This document shows, one piece after another, positions 7,923 to 15,721 of a stretch of 18,598 nucleotides of DNA. Under the pieces are notes generated by a model that was given only the letters and a program-made list of their open reading frames with translations, ran no database searches and was not told the DNA's origin. Every line of letters begins with the position of its first letter. Position 1 is the first letter of the stretch. Source of the DNA: UBA8437 sp963694825 (GTDB lineage Bacteria > Planctomycetota > Planctomycetia > Planctomycetales > Planctomycetaceae); NCBI GenBank assembly GCA_963694825.1, contig CAVOEV010000075.1, forward strand, positions 1 to 18,598, in the 5' to 3' direction. A program made the translations under genes and the position numbers.

Positions 7923-9503
7923 TTAGAGCACCGGACCAATCGACCAGGGACAAAACTCCTCTTCCCCAACCCCCTGTTCCTCGCTTTTCGTCGACTTCCC
8001 ACTGGCCACCGCCACGATCTCGTCAAAGATCTCCCGACCCAACTCCTCGACCGAAGCCCCTTCGAGAATGCGGCCGGCGTTGATGTCCATGTCGTCGATC
8101 ATCCAGTCGAACATCCGGCTGTTCGAGGCGATCTTGATACAGGGGACCGGTTTGCAGCCAAAGCAGCTGCCACGTCCGGTCGTGAACACCAGCACGTTGG
8201 CGCCTCCGGCCACCATCCCGGTGATCGATGCCGGGTCGTAGCCCGGAGTGTCCATGACGACAAATCCTCGACTGGTCACTCGCTCGGCGTACCGGTAAAC
8301 CTCCTCGAGTGCCGTGCTGCCACCCTTGGCGATCGCTCCAAGCGATTTTTCATAGATCGTCGTCAACCCGCCCGCCTTGTTGCCCACCGACGGGTTGTTG
8401 TTGATTTCGGCTCCGAACTTCGCCGTGTACTCCTTCCACCACTCGATCCGTTCCAGCAGCTTTCGTCCCACTTCCGGACTCCTCGCCCGACGTGTCAGCA
8501 AATGCTCGCCACCGTAAATTTCGGGCGTCTCGCCCAATATCGAAGTCGCCCCGGCCGCCACCAACAGGTCACTGGCAATGCCAACAGCCGGATTGGCCGT
8601 CACACCACTGTTCCCGTCGCTCCCTCCACACTCGGTCCCCAGGATCAACTCCGACACCGGAATCTCGACCCGCTCGACCGAATTCACCTCGGGCAACATC
8701 TCCTGCAACACACCCACCGCCCGCTCGACCGTCTTCCTGATTCCCCCCTCGTCCTGGATGTTCATCACCAACGGAAGCGATTCCACCCGCCCCGAGTCCT
8801 CTCCCGGAACGTCCAATTGCACCAGGCCGTGGTTGTCGACCAGGAACGAGCCCTGCCCGGTTTCGCAGCCCAGGCCCAGCACCAGGAAACCGCCAATGTT
8901 GGCGTGCTGGGCAAACCCCGCGAGCGTCCTGGCCAGCTGGTCGTGATCCTCACCACCGTACTGCATCGCACAGCCGCCCTGGTGGACCAGGGGCACGATG
9001 CCGTCGATGTTCGGAAAGTCATCCAGCAAGCCCTCGTCGAAGGCCCTGGCAACAGACTTCGACGCGGTTGCCGAACAGTTGACCGTGCTGACGATTCCCA
9101 GGTAGTTCCGCGTCCCGGCACGGCCATCGGCACGACGGTAACCCTGGAATGTCTGGCCAGTGATCGGATCCAGTGGATCCGGCACGGCACTCGAAAAAGC
9201 GTAGTCGAGATCCAGGTCGCCGGGTTCGACGTTGTGAGTGTGCACCCACTCGCCCGAGGCAATCGGTTCGGTCGCATACCCGATCACCTGCCCGTACTTG
9301 CGGATCGGGTCGCCTGCGCCGATCGAGGTCGAAGCCACCTTGTGACCCAACCCGATCGCCTCGGATACGGCAAAACCCTCCACCGCCTGCCCGGCTGTCC
9401 CACCCGAAATCACCGTCCCGGCCGACACGTCCATCCGTGCCACCACGATGTTGTCGTCGGCATGCAACCTCAGACACGGACTGAAATCGGACTGGCTGTT
9501 CAT
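7923..9503 (-). CDS. uxaA: UxaA family altronate/galactarate-type dehydratase
   Basis: Seen: 526 residues. An N-terminal SAF domain (about 10-90) contains the metal-binding-type GEWVHTHN block (84-91). The catalytic UxaA part follows, with GYRRADGRAGTRNYLGI, NCSAT (C143), HQGGC (174-178), LGLGCETGQ (C213), GTECGGSDGNSG, and the C-terminal cysteine cluster GSCFGCKPVPC (C447, C450, C455). Known: the UxaA/GarD family dehydrates D-altronate or D-galactarate to 2-keto-3-deoxy sugar acids in an iron-dependent reaction in the cytosol, feeding uronate breakdown. Length matches the fused two-domain enzymes. Start: the frame is open to a TTG at 9563 and an ATG at 9560, but the SAF domain fits best from ATG 9503. 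Substrate is not resolved by sequence alone (altronate, galactarate or related), so the gene symbol is a family label. Divergent from the SIS isomerase. Confidence 0.9.
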   Translation of the reverse strand: MNSQSDFSPCLRLHADDNIVVARMDVSAGTVISGGTAGQAVEGFAVSEAIGLGHKVASTSIGAGDPIRKYGQVIGYATEPIASGEWVHTHNVEPGDLDLDYAFSSAVPDPLDPITGQTFQGYRRADGRAGTRNYLGIVSTVNCSATASKSVARAFDEGLLDDFPNIDGIVPLVHQGGCAMQYGGEDHDQLARTLAGFAQHANIGGFLVLGLGCETGQGSFLVDNHGLVQLDVPGEDSGRVESLPLVMNIQDEGGIRKTVERAVGVLQEMLPEVNSVERVEIPVSELILGTECGGSDGNSGVTANPAVGIASDLLVAAGATSILGETPEIYGGEHLLTRRARSPEVGRKLLERIEWWKEYTAKFGAEINNNPSVGNKAGGLTTIYEKSLGAIAKGGSTALEEVYRYAERVTSRGFVVMDTPGYDPASITGMVAGGANVLVFTTGRGSCFGCKPVPCIKIASNSRMFDWMIDDMDINAGRILEGASVEELGREIFDEIVAVASGKSTKSEEQGVGEEEFCPWSIGPVL

Positions 9504-9534
9504 TACGACACTCACACTTAAAGACGGGACTCCA

Positions 9535-9563
9535 CTTCTATCGGAATCCTCCAAGAGCATCAA
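9535..9563 (-). promoter_or_regulatory. Candidate sigma-70-like promoter for the UxaA-type gene
   Basis: Read on the minus strand, TTGATG (9563-9558) and TAGAAG (9540-9535) are separated by exactly 17 bases. Transcription would start near 9528, giving a leader of about 25 bases before ATG 9503. Matches to the consensus are partial (TTGA and TA..A), so this is a suggestion. It also agrees with choosing the 9503 start over the upstream TTG/ATG codons, which would lie inside the promoter. Confidence 0.3.
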
Positions 9564-9653
9564 TCGAGGCGAACCGCACTACTCGCCGAACAGGCACCTC
9601 GACTTGCAGCCCAGCCAGCCTGCCCCTTCGGCCTTCTCGACTTTTCGCCAAAT

Positions 9654-9662
9654 TGCTATCCT
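9654..9662 (+). promoter_or_regulatory. Candidate extended -10 element (TGCTATCCT) for the SIS gene
   Basis: TGCTATCCT lies 52 bases before the SIS start codon. It has the TG-N-TA form of an extended -10 box, and the -35 region 17 bases upstream reads only TTCTCG. Very similar words, TGCTAACCT and TGCTAGAAT, occur at 12642 and 15713, each upstream of the first gene of a plus-strand run. That recurrence is the main support. Confidence 0.35.
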
Positions 9663-9714
9663 CCCGCCGCAATCAACAACCTCACACATCCCACGGCATC
9701 CTCGGAACCCCGCC

Positions 9715-10344
<630 letters not shown>

Positions 10345-10354
10345 AAACCCGGGA

Positions 10355-11461
10355 CTAGTTCGCCAGCGGCACGGCGGGCGGGTCGACTGGTCCGAGTCGA
10401 TTGGCCGGAGCGACGAACTTCCGGCCGGACTTCAGGTCTGCGATCAGGCCGACGATCACCTGAGCGGGAATCGCGTGCGATTCGGTCCGACCCTCACGGG
10501 CAATGTTGATTCCCACCGCCCGCCCGTTCAGATCAACCACGGGCCCGCCACACTGTTCGGGCTTCAGCACCGTGTCGTGAGCAAACGCGTTGGGAAACCC
10601 ACCACGCCGGAAACTCAACTGGCCACCCAACTTGTTCATCAGGATGCTGCGGTTCGGGACGTGTTCGTCTGGCGAACCCAGCCGAGCGTTGGCATCGAAT
10701 TCCACCTGGCCACGCCGCACTCGCATCGGCAACACATCGCCGGGGCGGAACTTGCGGATCTGGTCCCTGAGTACCCGGCCCCTGGGAATCGTGGTTCCCG
10801 CCACACGGATAATCACATCGCCAACAGTCAACCCGATTCGACTGGCACCACTGTTGGGCATCACCCGAGTGATCAGGGCGCCTCCGAATACGTCGTCAAA
10901 ACCGACTCCCAGGAATCCGTGCAAATGCTGGATCTGACGTCGGCGAATACTGACCACTCCGACGGCCACCGGCAGTTCACTCGGTCCACACGTCGCCAAC
11001 AGCGACCCGACCGTCGGATCCTTCTCGCTCTGCCACTCCACCACGCTCAGACCGGTGACTTCGATCTTGAGCATCACGAGATCGTGTTCGGCATGGAATC
11101 CGACCTGGCGAGCCGAATGACTGGTGCCATCCTTCAGACGGCACCGAATCGCTCCGCCATGAATCCCGTTGACCTGGCTCGCCTTGGTCAGCACCCAACC
11201 GTCGGAACCGACAATCGCCCCCAAAGCCCTCTGCCGTCCATCGACCAGCACGGCCACCGTCGCCTGGCTCGGCGCCACGACAACCGGCCGAAACGCTTTA
11301 CGGATCGCCGTGCCGCTTTTGTAGAGGTCTCGAGGCAACCGGGCAGGCGGGGCGGCGGCGGCCACGACGGCCATCAACAGAACGACCACCAGTAGTCTCA
11401 ACCACACCGACACGCGACGATGCAGGCCAATCGAGCCAATCGAGCCAACCGAGCCAATCAT
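10355..11461 (-). CDS. Degenerate HtrA/S1C-like protein with PDZ inside the protease domain
   Basis: Seen: 368 residues with a signal peptide or anchor (hydrophobic 20-37, then AAAAPPA). Residues 66-175 follow the first half of an HtrA protease: GAIVGSDGWVLTKASQV matches the block that normally ends TNAHVV, but the His position is S95. D127 (HDLVMLKI) keeps the Asp. A PDZ domain follows directly (about 183-262: GFLGVGF, ITRVMPNSGASRIGLTVGDVI). Only after it comes the nucleophile segment KPEQCGGPVVDLNGRAVGIN, where C304 replaces Ser. In ordinary HtrA proteins the PDZ lies after the whole protease domain. Cys304 is codon TGT with clean reading frame around it. Start: ATG overlaps the upstream protease stop by 4 bases (ATGA); GTG at residue 17 is an alternative. 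Inference: exported pseudoprotease or altered-chemistry enzyme, partner of the intact protease. Confidence 0.86.
   Translation of the reverse strand: MIGSVGSIGSIGLHRRVSVWLRLLVVVLLMAVVAAAAPPARLPRDLYKSGTAIRKAFRPVVVAPSQATVAVLVDGRQRALGAIVGSDGWVLTKASQVNGIHGGAIRCRLKDGTSHSARQVGFHAEHDLVMLKIEVTGLSVVEWQSEKDPTVGSLLATCGPSELPVAVGVVSIRRRQIQHLHGFLGVGFDDVFGGALITRVMPNSGASRIGLTVGDVIIRVAGTTIPRGRVLRDQIRKFRPGDVLPMRVRRGQVEFDANARLGSPDEHVPNRSILMNKLGGQLSFRRGGFPNAFAHDTVLKPEQCGGPVVDLNGRAVGINIAREGRTESHAIPAQVIVGLIADLKSGRKFVAPANRLGPVDPPAVPLAN
11426..11461 (-). repeat. Four 9-bp tandem repeats at a gene start
   Basis: Four adjacent 9-base units (plus strand: GCCAATCGA, GCCAATCGA, GCCAACCGA, GCCAATCAT) fill exactly the first 12 codons of the degenerate protease gene, encoding MIG-SVG-SIG-SIG. 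The last unit contains both the start codon and the overlapping stop codon of the upstream protease. The unit is a multiple of three, so copy-number change would lengthen or shorten the N-terminus without a frameshift. Confidence 0.85.
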
Positions 11462-12516
11462 GGTCCACGGCCTCCGGCCAACGTCACCGTAATTTCTACC
11501 GCCTTGCCGTTTCTCTGGATCGACAGCCTCAGCTTGTCGCCAGGCTTCTTGTTCTGGACATGGTTGAACAGCGAATCAAACCCCTCGAATCCCCGGCCAT
11601 CCACCTTCACGATCACGTCACCCGATCGGACTCCCGCCCGAGCCGCCGGCAGGTTCGGACTCACTGCGGTGACAGTGCAGCCCAGGTCATGGTCGACACC
11701 GTTGATTCCCAACACCGGCTGGCGAACCCGGTTGCGACGCCCAAACGCCACTCCGTCCACGAACTTCACCCAACTCTCGGTGTAAGCTCGAATCGGCACG
11801 TGGAAATTCCAACTTGTCGGAGGCCCGATGCGACTGTGGATCCCGATCACGTTCCCCGACAAGTCGAACAACGGACCCCCCGAATCGCCGCCGACCAACG
11901 TGCAGTCGGTCTGCAGAAAACCACTCTCGGTCCGGATCACTCGGCCCAACCGAACCACCGGAGCCCGCTTGGACTGGTAGCCGCCCGGATGACCCAACGC
12001 CAAACACCAGTCTCCGGTTCGCACGTCCTTTGGTCGAGCCAACCGCCGGAAAGGGAACGGCCCCTTGACGTCAATCTTCAACACCGACGCGTCCAGTTCT
12101 CGGTTGAGTCCCAACGTGTGACCGGGCAGGATTCGGCCATCCGATAACATCACGCTGACACGGCGGTTGGGGGTACCGGTGACATGAGCGGCCGACAACA
12201 CGTAACCGTCGGCACTCACGATCACGCCACTGCCAGCTCCGTTGCCAATCCGCAAACCAACCGTCGCCTTCGAAAGATCCTCGACCAGTTCGCCCACTCG
12301 AGTCTGGATGGCCAAGAGATCAGCCACGCCTCGAGGCACACTCCGCGTCAAGGCGGCAGGCTGCATCGGTCGAGCCACGACCGGAGCCCTCAAGACCGGC
12401 AGGTCACGAGGCAATGGAGGTGGAGGCGGCGAGATGGGGGCGGCCGACGTCGCCACCGACGAACCCGTCAGCAACACCGCCACGACCGCCAGTCCCGAAA
12501 ACCAACCTCGCCTCAT
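11458..12516 (-). CDS. S1C/HtrA-like serine protease with C-terminal PDZ
   Basis: Seen: 352 residues from ATG 12516, which has AGGGG about 8 bases upstream; the frame runs open to 12570 but lacks a better start. A signal peptide (RRGWFSGLAVVAVLLTGSSVATSAA) is followed by a Pro-rich linker (PPPPPLPRDL). The trypsin-like domain (about 85-250) has a full triad: H111 in SAAHV, D142 in ELDASVLKI and S212 in GGDSGGPL. One PDZ domain spans about 266-347 (LGINGV, AARAGVRSGDVIVKVDG). Known: HtrA proteases degrade or refold damaged exported proteins in the periplasm, with PDZ domains sensing C-termini. It is the first gene of a two-gene unit; the stop codon overlaps the start of the degenerate homologue by 4 bp, pointing to coupled translation. 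Both mature proteins start with a similar LPRDL segment, consistent with duplication. Confidence 0.93.
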   Translation of the reverse strand: MRRGWFSGLAVVAVLLTGSSVATSAAPISPPPPPLPRDLPVLRAPVVARPMQPAALTRSVPRGVADLLAIQTRVGELVEDLSKATVGLRIGNGAGSGVIVSADGYVLSAAHVTGTPNRRVSVMLSDGRILPGHTLGLNRELDASVLKIDVKGPFPFRRLARPKDVRTGDWCLALGHPGGYQSKRAPVVRLGRVIRTESGFLQTDCTLVGGDSGGPLFDLSGNVIGIHSRIGPPTSWNFHVPIRAYTESWVKFVDGVAFGRRNRVRQPVLGINGVDHDLGCTVTAVSPNLPAARAGVRSGDVIVKVDGRGFEGFDSLFNHVQNKKPGDKLRLSIQRNGKAVEITVTLAGGRGP

Positions 12517-12574
12517 TCGGAATCCCCTCTCATGGTAAAAGCCACAGGCCACACCACACTCATTCCCCAATTAC

Positions 12575-12604
12575 AAAATACGCCAGACCAGAGACTTTCC
12601 GCAA
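12575..12604 (-). promoter_or_regulatory. Candidate promoter for the protease pair
   Basis: On the minus strand TTGCGG (12604-12599) and TATTTT (12580-12575) are 18 bases apart, in the divergent spacer between the protease unit and rfbC. This would place transcription start about 50 bases before ATG 12516. Fit to the consensus is moderate, so the call is tentative. Confidence 0.3.
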
Positions 12605-12641
12605 GTTGAGCACCCTTCTTGGGACCCCAACTTCTGCGATA

Positions 12642-12650
12642 TGCTAACCT
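12642..12650 (+). promoter_or_regulatory. Candidate extended -10 element (TGCTAACCT) for the rfbC run
   Basis: TGCTAACCT is 49 bases before the rfbC start codon and resembles the words at 9654 and 15713. No good -35 box is seen at 16-18 bases. An inverted repeat TTGGG-AC-CCCAA (12619-12630) lies where the -35 would be, which could be an operator or chance. Confidence 0.35.
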
Positions 12651-12699
12651 CCCCAACCTCCGAAACTCTCAAAACGCCCCGCAACGATTCACCCAAACC

Positions 12700-13281
12700 A
12701 TGCAACTTCACAATACACCCCTCGACGGCGTGCTGGTCATCGAACCTCGCGTTTTTGAAGACGACCGAGGCTTCTTTCTGGAAATTTATCAAGCTGCGAG
12801 ATTCGCCAACGCCGGCATCGACCTGGATTTCGTCCAGGACAACTGGTCGCGTTCGACTCGAGGCACGCTCCGTGGACTCCACTACCAGATCACGTTTCCT
12901 CAGGCCAAACTCGTCCAGGTCACCAGCGGCAGTGTCTTTGATGTCGCCGTCGATCTGCGTCGACACTCGCCCACCTTCGGTCGCTGGTACGGCACCACTC
13001 TCTCGGACAGCAACCGCCGCCAACTGCTGATCCCCACCGGCTGCGCCCACGGATTCCTCACAACCAGCGACTCGGCCGATTTTCTCTACAAGTGCAGTGA
13101 TATCTACCACCCCGAATCCGAACGCACTCTGCTCTGGAACGATCCGGCGATCGGAATCGAATGGCCACTCGACGGCCAACCAACGCTTTCAGAAAAAGAT
13201 CAACAGGGCGTGCTACTGGCCGAGGCCGAGTACTATGACGCGGCACACAGTGACGACTCGGGAGACGGTGGTGATGACTGA
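12700..13281 (+). CDS. rfbC: dTDP-4-dehydrorhamnose 3,5-epimerase (RmlC/RfbC)
   Basis: Seen: 193 residues from ATG 12700, close to the usual 180-190 of RmlC. A cupin-type barrel carries the family blocks EPRVFEDDRGFFLEIY, TRGTLRGLHYQ (catalytic His61), AKLVQV (K70), DLRRHSPTFG, PTGCAHGFLT, FLYKCSDIYHPESERTLLWNDPAIGIEWP and LSEKD (D167, matching the Asp that pairs with the catalytic His). Known: RmlC epimerises C3 and C5 of dTDP-4-keto-6-deoxyglucose in dTDP-L-rhamnose synthesis in the cytosol, for cell-surface polysaccharide. RmlA, RmlB and RmlD are not in the window. The C-terminal tail (SDDSGDGGDD) is acidic and overlaps pdxA by 8 bases. The frame extends upstream to 12619 but without family sequence. 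First gene of a four-gene run. Confidence 0.95.
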   Translation: MQLHNTPLDGVLVIEPRVFEDDRGFFLEIYQAARFANAGIDLDFVQDNWSRSTRGTLRGLHYQITFPQAKLVQVTSGSVFDVAVDLRRHSPTFGRWYGTTLSDSNRRQLLIPTGCAHGFLTTSDSADFLYKCSDIYHPESERTLLWNDPAIGIEWPLDGQPTLSEKDQQGVLLAEAEYYDAAHSDDSGDGGDD

Positions 13282-14401
13282 GTCGTCCGAGCCACGGCGA
13301 CCTCGACTGGCACTGCTGATGGGTGACGTGGCCGGGGTCGGTCCCGAACTCGTCGCACGCGTGCTCGCCAACTGCCAACACAACTGGCAGCCACTGGTCG
13401 TCGGACACCCCGACGTGCTGACCCGAGCCTTACGGCTGGTCGGACTCGACACCAACGTCCGCCACGTCGATTCTCCTTGCCACAATAACCAGGCGGCCGA
13501 CTCGCAATACGTCAACTGCTGGAACCCATCCGATAGCGACGTCGCCAATGCCCCCGCCGCACAAGTCGACCCACGCTGCGGACGTGCCGCAGCCGACTGG
13601 CTCCAGGCCGCTGCCATGGCCGCTCTCGATGGTCACATCGATGCACTGGTCACCGCGCCCCTGAACAAAACCGCCCTGGCCGCCGCCGGCATCGACGGCC
13701 CCGGACATACTGAACTGCTCGCCCAAGCCTGCCAATGCCAATCAGTCGCCATGATGCTCTACCTCCCACCAAACACCGCAGCCTCCACCGCAGCCTCCAC
13801 CGCAGCCTCAACGATCTCCAACTCCAGCGGTCTCGGCGTCGCCCATGCCACTTTGCACACCTCGATCGCCAGTGTCCCCGGCCTGTTGTCGGTCGACGGG
13901 ATCACCGATCACATCAGCCTGCTCGATCAGTTTCTTCGACAGGTCGGCTGTGTGGCGCCCCGGATCGCCGTGTGTGCCCTGAACCCTCATGCCGGCGAAG
14001 ACGGACTCTTTGGCGACGAAGAACAAACAACAATTGCTCCGGCCGTCACTTCCGCCGTCGCCGCCGGGATCGACGCACACGGCCCATTCCCGGCCGACAC
14101 CCTGTTGCGCCGTGCCGTCAACGGCGAATTCGACGGGGTCGTGGCCATGTATCACGACCAGGGACACATCGCTCTGAAACTGATCGGGTTCGACTCGGCC
14201 GTCAACGTGACCCTCGGATTGCCCCTGATCCGCACCAGTCCCAGCCAAGGCACCGCATTTGACATCGCCTGGCAAGGCACGGCCAACCCCGCCGGCATGC
14301 AGGCCGCCGTCGACGTCGCACTCGAATTATGCCACAACCGAACGCCGACCCCGTCAGGACCGCGGCACGACTCCGGACAAGACACCAGACTGGAAGACTG
14401 A
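13274..14401 (+). CDS. pdxA: 4-hydroxythreonine-4-phosphate dehydrogenase (PdxA)
   Basis: Seen: 375 residues starting MTESSEPRRPRLALLMGDVAGVGPELV. GGAG 9 bases upstream of ATG 13274 supports this start, which overlaps the rfbC end by 8 bases. Family blocks: TAPLNKTAL, GHTELL (H145), HATLHTSI (H195), CALNPHAGEDGLFGDEE, FPADTLLRRA, MYHDQGHIALKLIGFD (H294) and TSPSQGTAFDIAWQGTA. H145, H195 and H294 match the three metal-binding His of PdxA. Known: the cytosolic homodimer oxidises 4-phosphohydroxy-L-threonine with NAD for pyridoxal phosphate synthesis; PdxA2-like relatives act on four-carbon acid phosphates. Odd: an insertion (about 165-187) made largely of three T-A-A-S repeats lies between YLPP and LGVAHATLH, in what should be a loop. 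Its stop overlaps the next start by one base (TGATG). Confidence 0.93.
   Translation: MTESSEPRRPRLALLMGDVAGVGPELVARVLANCQHNWQPLVVGHPDVLTRALRLVGLDTNVRHVDSPCHNNQAADSQYVNCWNPSDSDVANAPAAQVDPRCGRAAADWLQAAAMAALDGHIDALVTAPLNKTALAAAGIDGPGHTELLAQACQCQSVAMMLYLPPNTAASTAASTAASTISNSSGLGVAHATLHTSIASVPGLLSVDGITDHISLLDQFLRQVGCVAPRIAVCALNPHAGEDGLFGDEEQTTIAPAVTSAVAAGIDAHGPFPADTLLRRAVNGEFDGVVAMYHDQGHIALKLIGFDSAVNVTLGLPLIRTSPSQGTAFDIAWQGTANPAGMQAAVDVALELCHNRTPTPSGPRHDSGQDTRLED
13775..13810 (+). repeat. Three 12-bp tandem repeats within pdxA
   Basis: The 12-base unit ACCGCAGCCTCC occurs three times in a row (last base of the third is A), encoding (T-A-A-S)x3 at residues 168-179. The repeat is in frame and lies in a predicted surface loop, away from the metal-binding and substrate blocks. 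Confidence 0.9.
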
Positions 14402-15042
14402 TGCCCGAAACTCACGAGACACTGCTTTACCTGATTCGCCACGGAGCGACTCCGGCCAACCAACAGCAACCTTACATCTTACAGGGACGAGGTATCGACA
14501 CATCACTCAGCGACACCGGCCGGCAACAGGCCGCTGCGGTGGCCGGGTTCCTCGCCAACCGACCACTCGATGCCGTCATCTCAAGCCCCATGAAACGAGC
14601 TCGAGAAACCGCTGACGCGATTGCCCTACCGCACCAAATCAAAGCCTCGGTCCTCGACAACATCTCCGAATGCGACGTCGGTCGCTGGGAAGGCCGCGAC
14701 TGGGACTCGATCATGCAGGACGACGCCGAGGCCTACAGCCGGTTCATCGACGATCCAGGCATTCACAGCTACCCCGACGGTGAAAGCTATCAGGATGTCC
14801 TGGATCGCGTCGGCACACCCATCGACGATCTCCTCGACATCCATCGCGGACAAACCGTCGCCCTGGTCGCTCACAATATCGTCAACCGAGTCTACCTGGC
14901 CCGACTGATGGGCTGGCCCATCTCGCGAGCTCGCGAAATCCGACAGGACAACACCGGCATCAACGTCATCCGCGGCCGCGACGACGAAATCACACTGATG
15001 TCCTTCAACGTCCGTTTCCATCTCGACGACGCCGGATTGTGA
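14401..15042 (+). CDS. Histidine phosphatase (phosphoglycerate mutase-like) family protein
   Basis: Seen: 213 residues. The N-terminal LIRHGATPAN carries the RHG signature with phospho-acceptor H14. SSPMKRARETA and CDVGRWEGRDW are family blocks, and VALVAHNIVNRV holds the second catalytic His (H158). Known: branch-1 histidine phosphatases include phosphoglycerate mutases, alpha-ribazole phosphatase (CobC), fructose-bisphosphatases and metal-independent phosphoserine phosphatases; the short form here suggests a phosphatase rather than a mutase. Start: ATG 14401 shares its A with the pdxA stop; the frame runs on upstream inside pdxA but without domain sequence. Sixteen bases separate it from the HAD gene. 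Substrate unknown; context with pdxA suggests a small phosphometabolite. Confidence 0.9.
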   Translation: MPETHETLLYLIRHGATPANQQQPYILQGRGIDTSLSDTGRQQAAAVAGFLANRPLDAVISSPMKRARETADAIALPHQIKASVLDNISECDVGRWEGRDWDSIMQDDAEAYSRFIDDPGIHSYPDGESYQDVLDRVGTPIDDLLDIHRGQTVALVAHNIVNRVYLARLMGWPISRAREIRQDNTGINVIRGRDDEITLMSFNVRFHLDDAGL

Positions 15043-15058
15043 TCCCAAGGCCCACACC

Positions 15059-15652
15059 ATGACACTCAGCGGAATCATCTTCGACATGGATGGCACCCTG
15101 GTCGACTCGGGACTCGACTTCGACGCCATCCGACGCGACATCGGTATCCCCGACGGAGACCCGATTCTCGAAGGAGTCGCAGCGTTACCCGAAGGACCAC
15201 TGCGCGACCGGGCACTCGAAATCCTGCAAGGGTACGAACGCGAAGGAGCCCTCAACGCGACACCCTATCCCGGTGTCACCCAACTGATCGATCGACTCGG
15301 ACGACTCGAAATCCGCTGCGGTGTCCTCACACGCAACTCCCGCCTCTCGGCCAACACCACCATCGAGAGGCTCGGTTGGAGTTTCGACATCGTGTTGACT
15401 CGCGAGGACGCTCCGGCAAAACCCGATCCGACCGGAGTCTACGCGATCTGTGACGACTGGAACGTGCCGCCAGCCGACGTCCTGTTTGTCGGCGACTACC
15501 ATTTCGACCTGCAGGCCGGACACAATGCCGGCACCCGAGCCGTGCTGTTCGCACCCGGGTCGCTGCCCGAATGGGCCGACCAGGCCGACTGGGTTGTGAG
15601 CAGCTTCGGTGAACTCGAAGAACTGGTCGAACAATTGTGCGGAGACGGCTAG
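15059..15652 (+). CDS. HAD superfamily phosphatase (phosphoglycolate phosphatase-like)
   Basis: Seen: 197 residues with all HAD motifs: I, FDMDGTLVDS (nucleophile D9, acid D11); II, GVLTRNS (T91); III, PAKPDP (K121); IV, VGDYHFDL (D146, D150). A small helical cap lies between motifs I and II (about 16-75), as in Gph/PGMB-type enzymes, though shorter than usual. Known: such cytosolic enzymes hydrolyse phosphoglycolate, sugar phosphates or similar with magnesium. It is the last gene of the rfbC-pdxA-histidine phosphatase run, 16 bp after its neighbour, so cotranscription is likely. The start ATG is preceded by CCCAAGGCCC (AAGG about 8 bases away). Substrate not assignable; phosphoglycolate or heptose/serine phosphates are options. 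Confidence 0.92.
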   Translation: MTLSGIIFDMDGTLVDSGLDFDAIRRDIGIPDGDPILEGVAALPEGPLRDRALEILQGYEREGALNATPYPGVTQLIDRLGRLEIRCGVLTRNSRLSANTTIERLGWSFDIVLTREDAPAKPDPTGVYAICDDWNVPPADVLFVGDYHFDLQAGHNAGTRAVLFAPGSLPEWADQADWVVSSFGELEELVEQLCGDG

Positions 15653-15712
15653 TCACCGCCCGACTCTCATTCCGTCACCCCCGGATTCCTCTACCCCCGA
15701 TTCCCCAACGGC

Positions 15713-15721
15713 TGCTAGAAT
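15713..15721 (+). promoter_or_regulatory. Candidate extended -10 element (TGCTAGAAT) for the LolA/PASTA gene
   Basis: TGCTAGAAT lies in the 99-bp spacer after the HAD gene. TAGAAT differs from TATAAT at one base, and the preceding TG fits an extended -10. No -35 box is visible. Transcription would start near 15728, only about 9 bases before the first ATG (15737) but 24 before ATG 15752, which favours the latter start. Confidence 0.4.

Noticed and set aside
9448..9714. Upstream extension of the SIS reading frame (89 codons)
   Set aside because: Overlaps the start of the dehydratase gene and lacks family sequence; ATG 9715 gives the normal SIS protein length.
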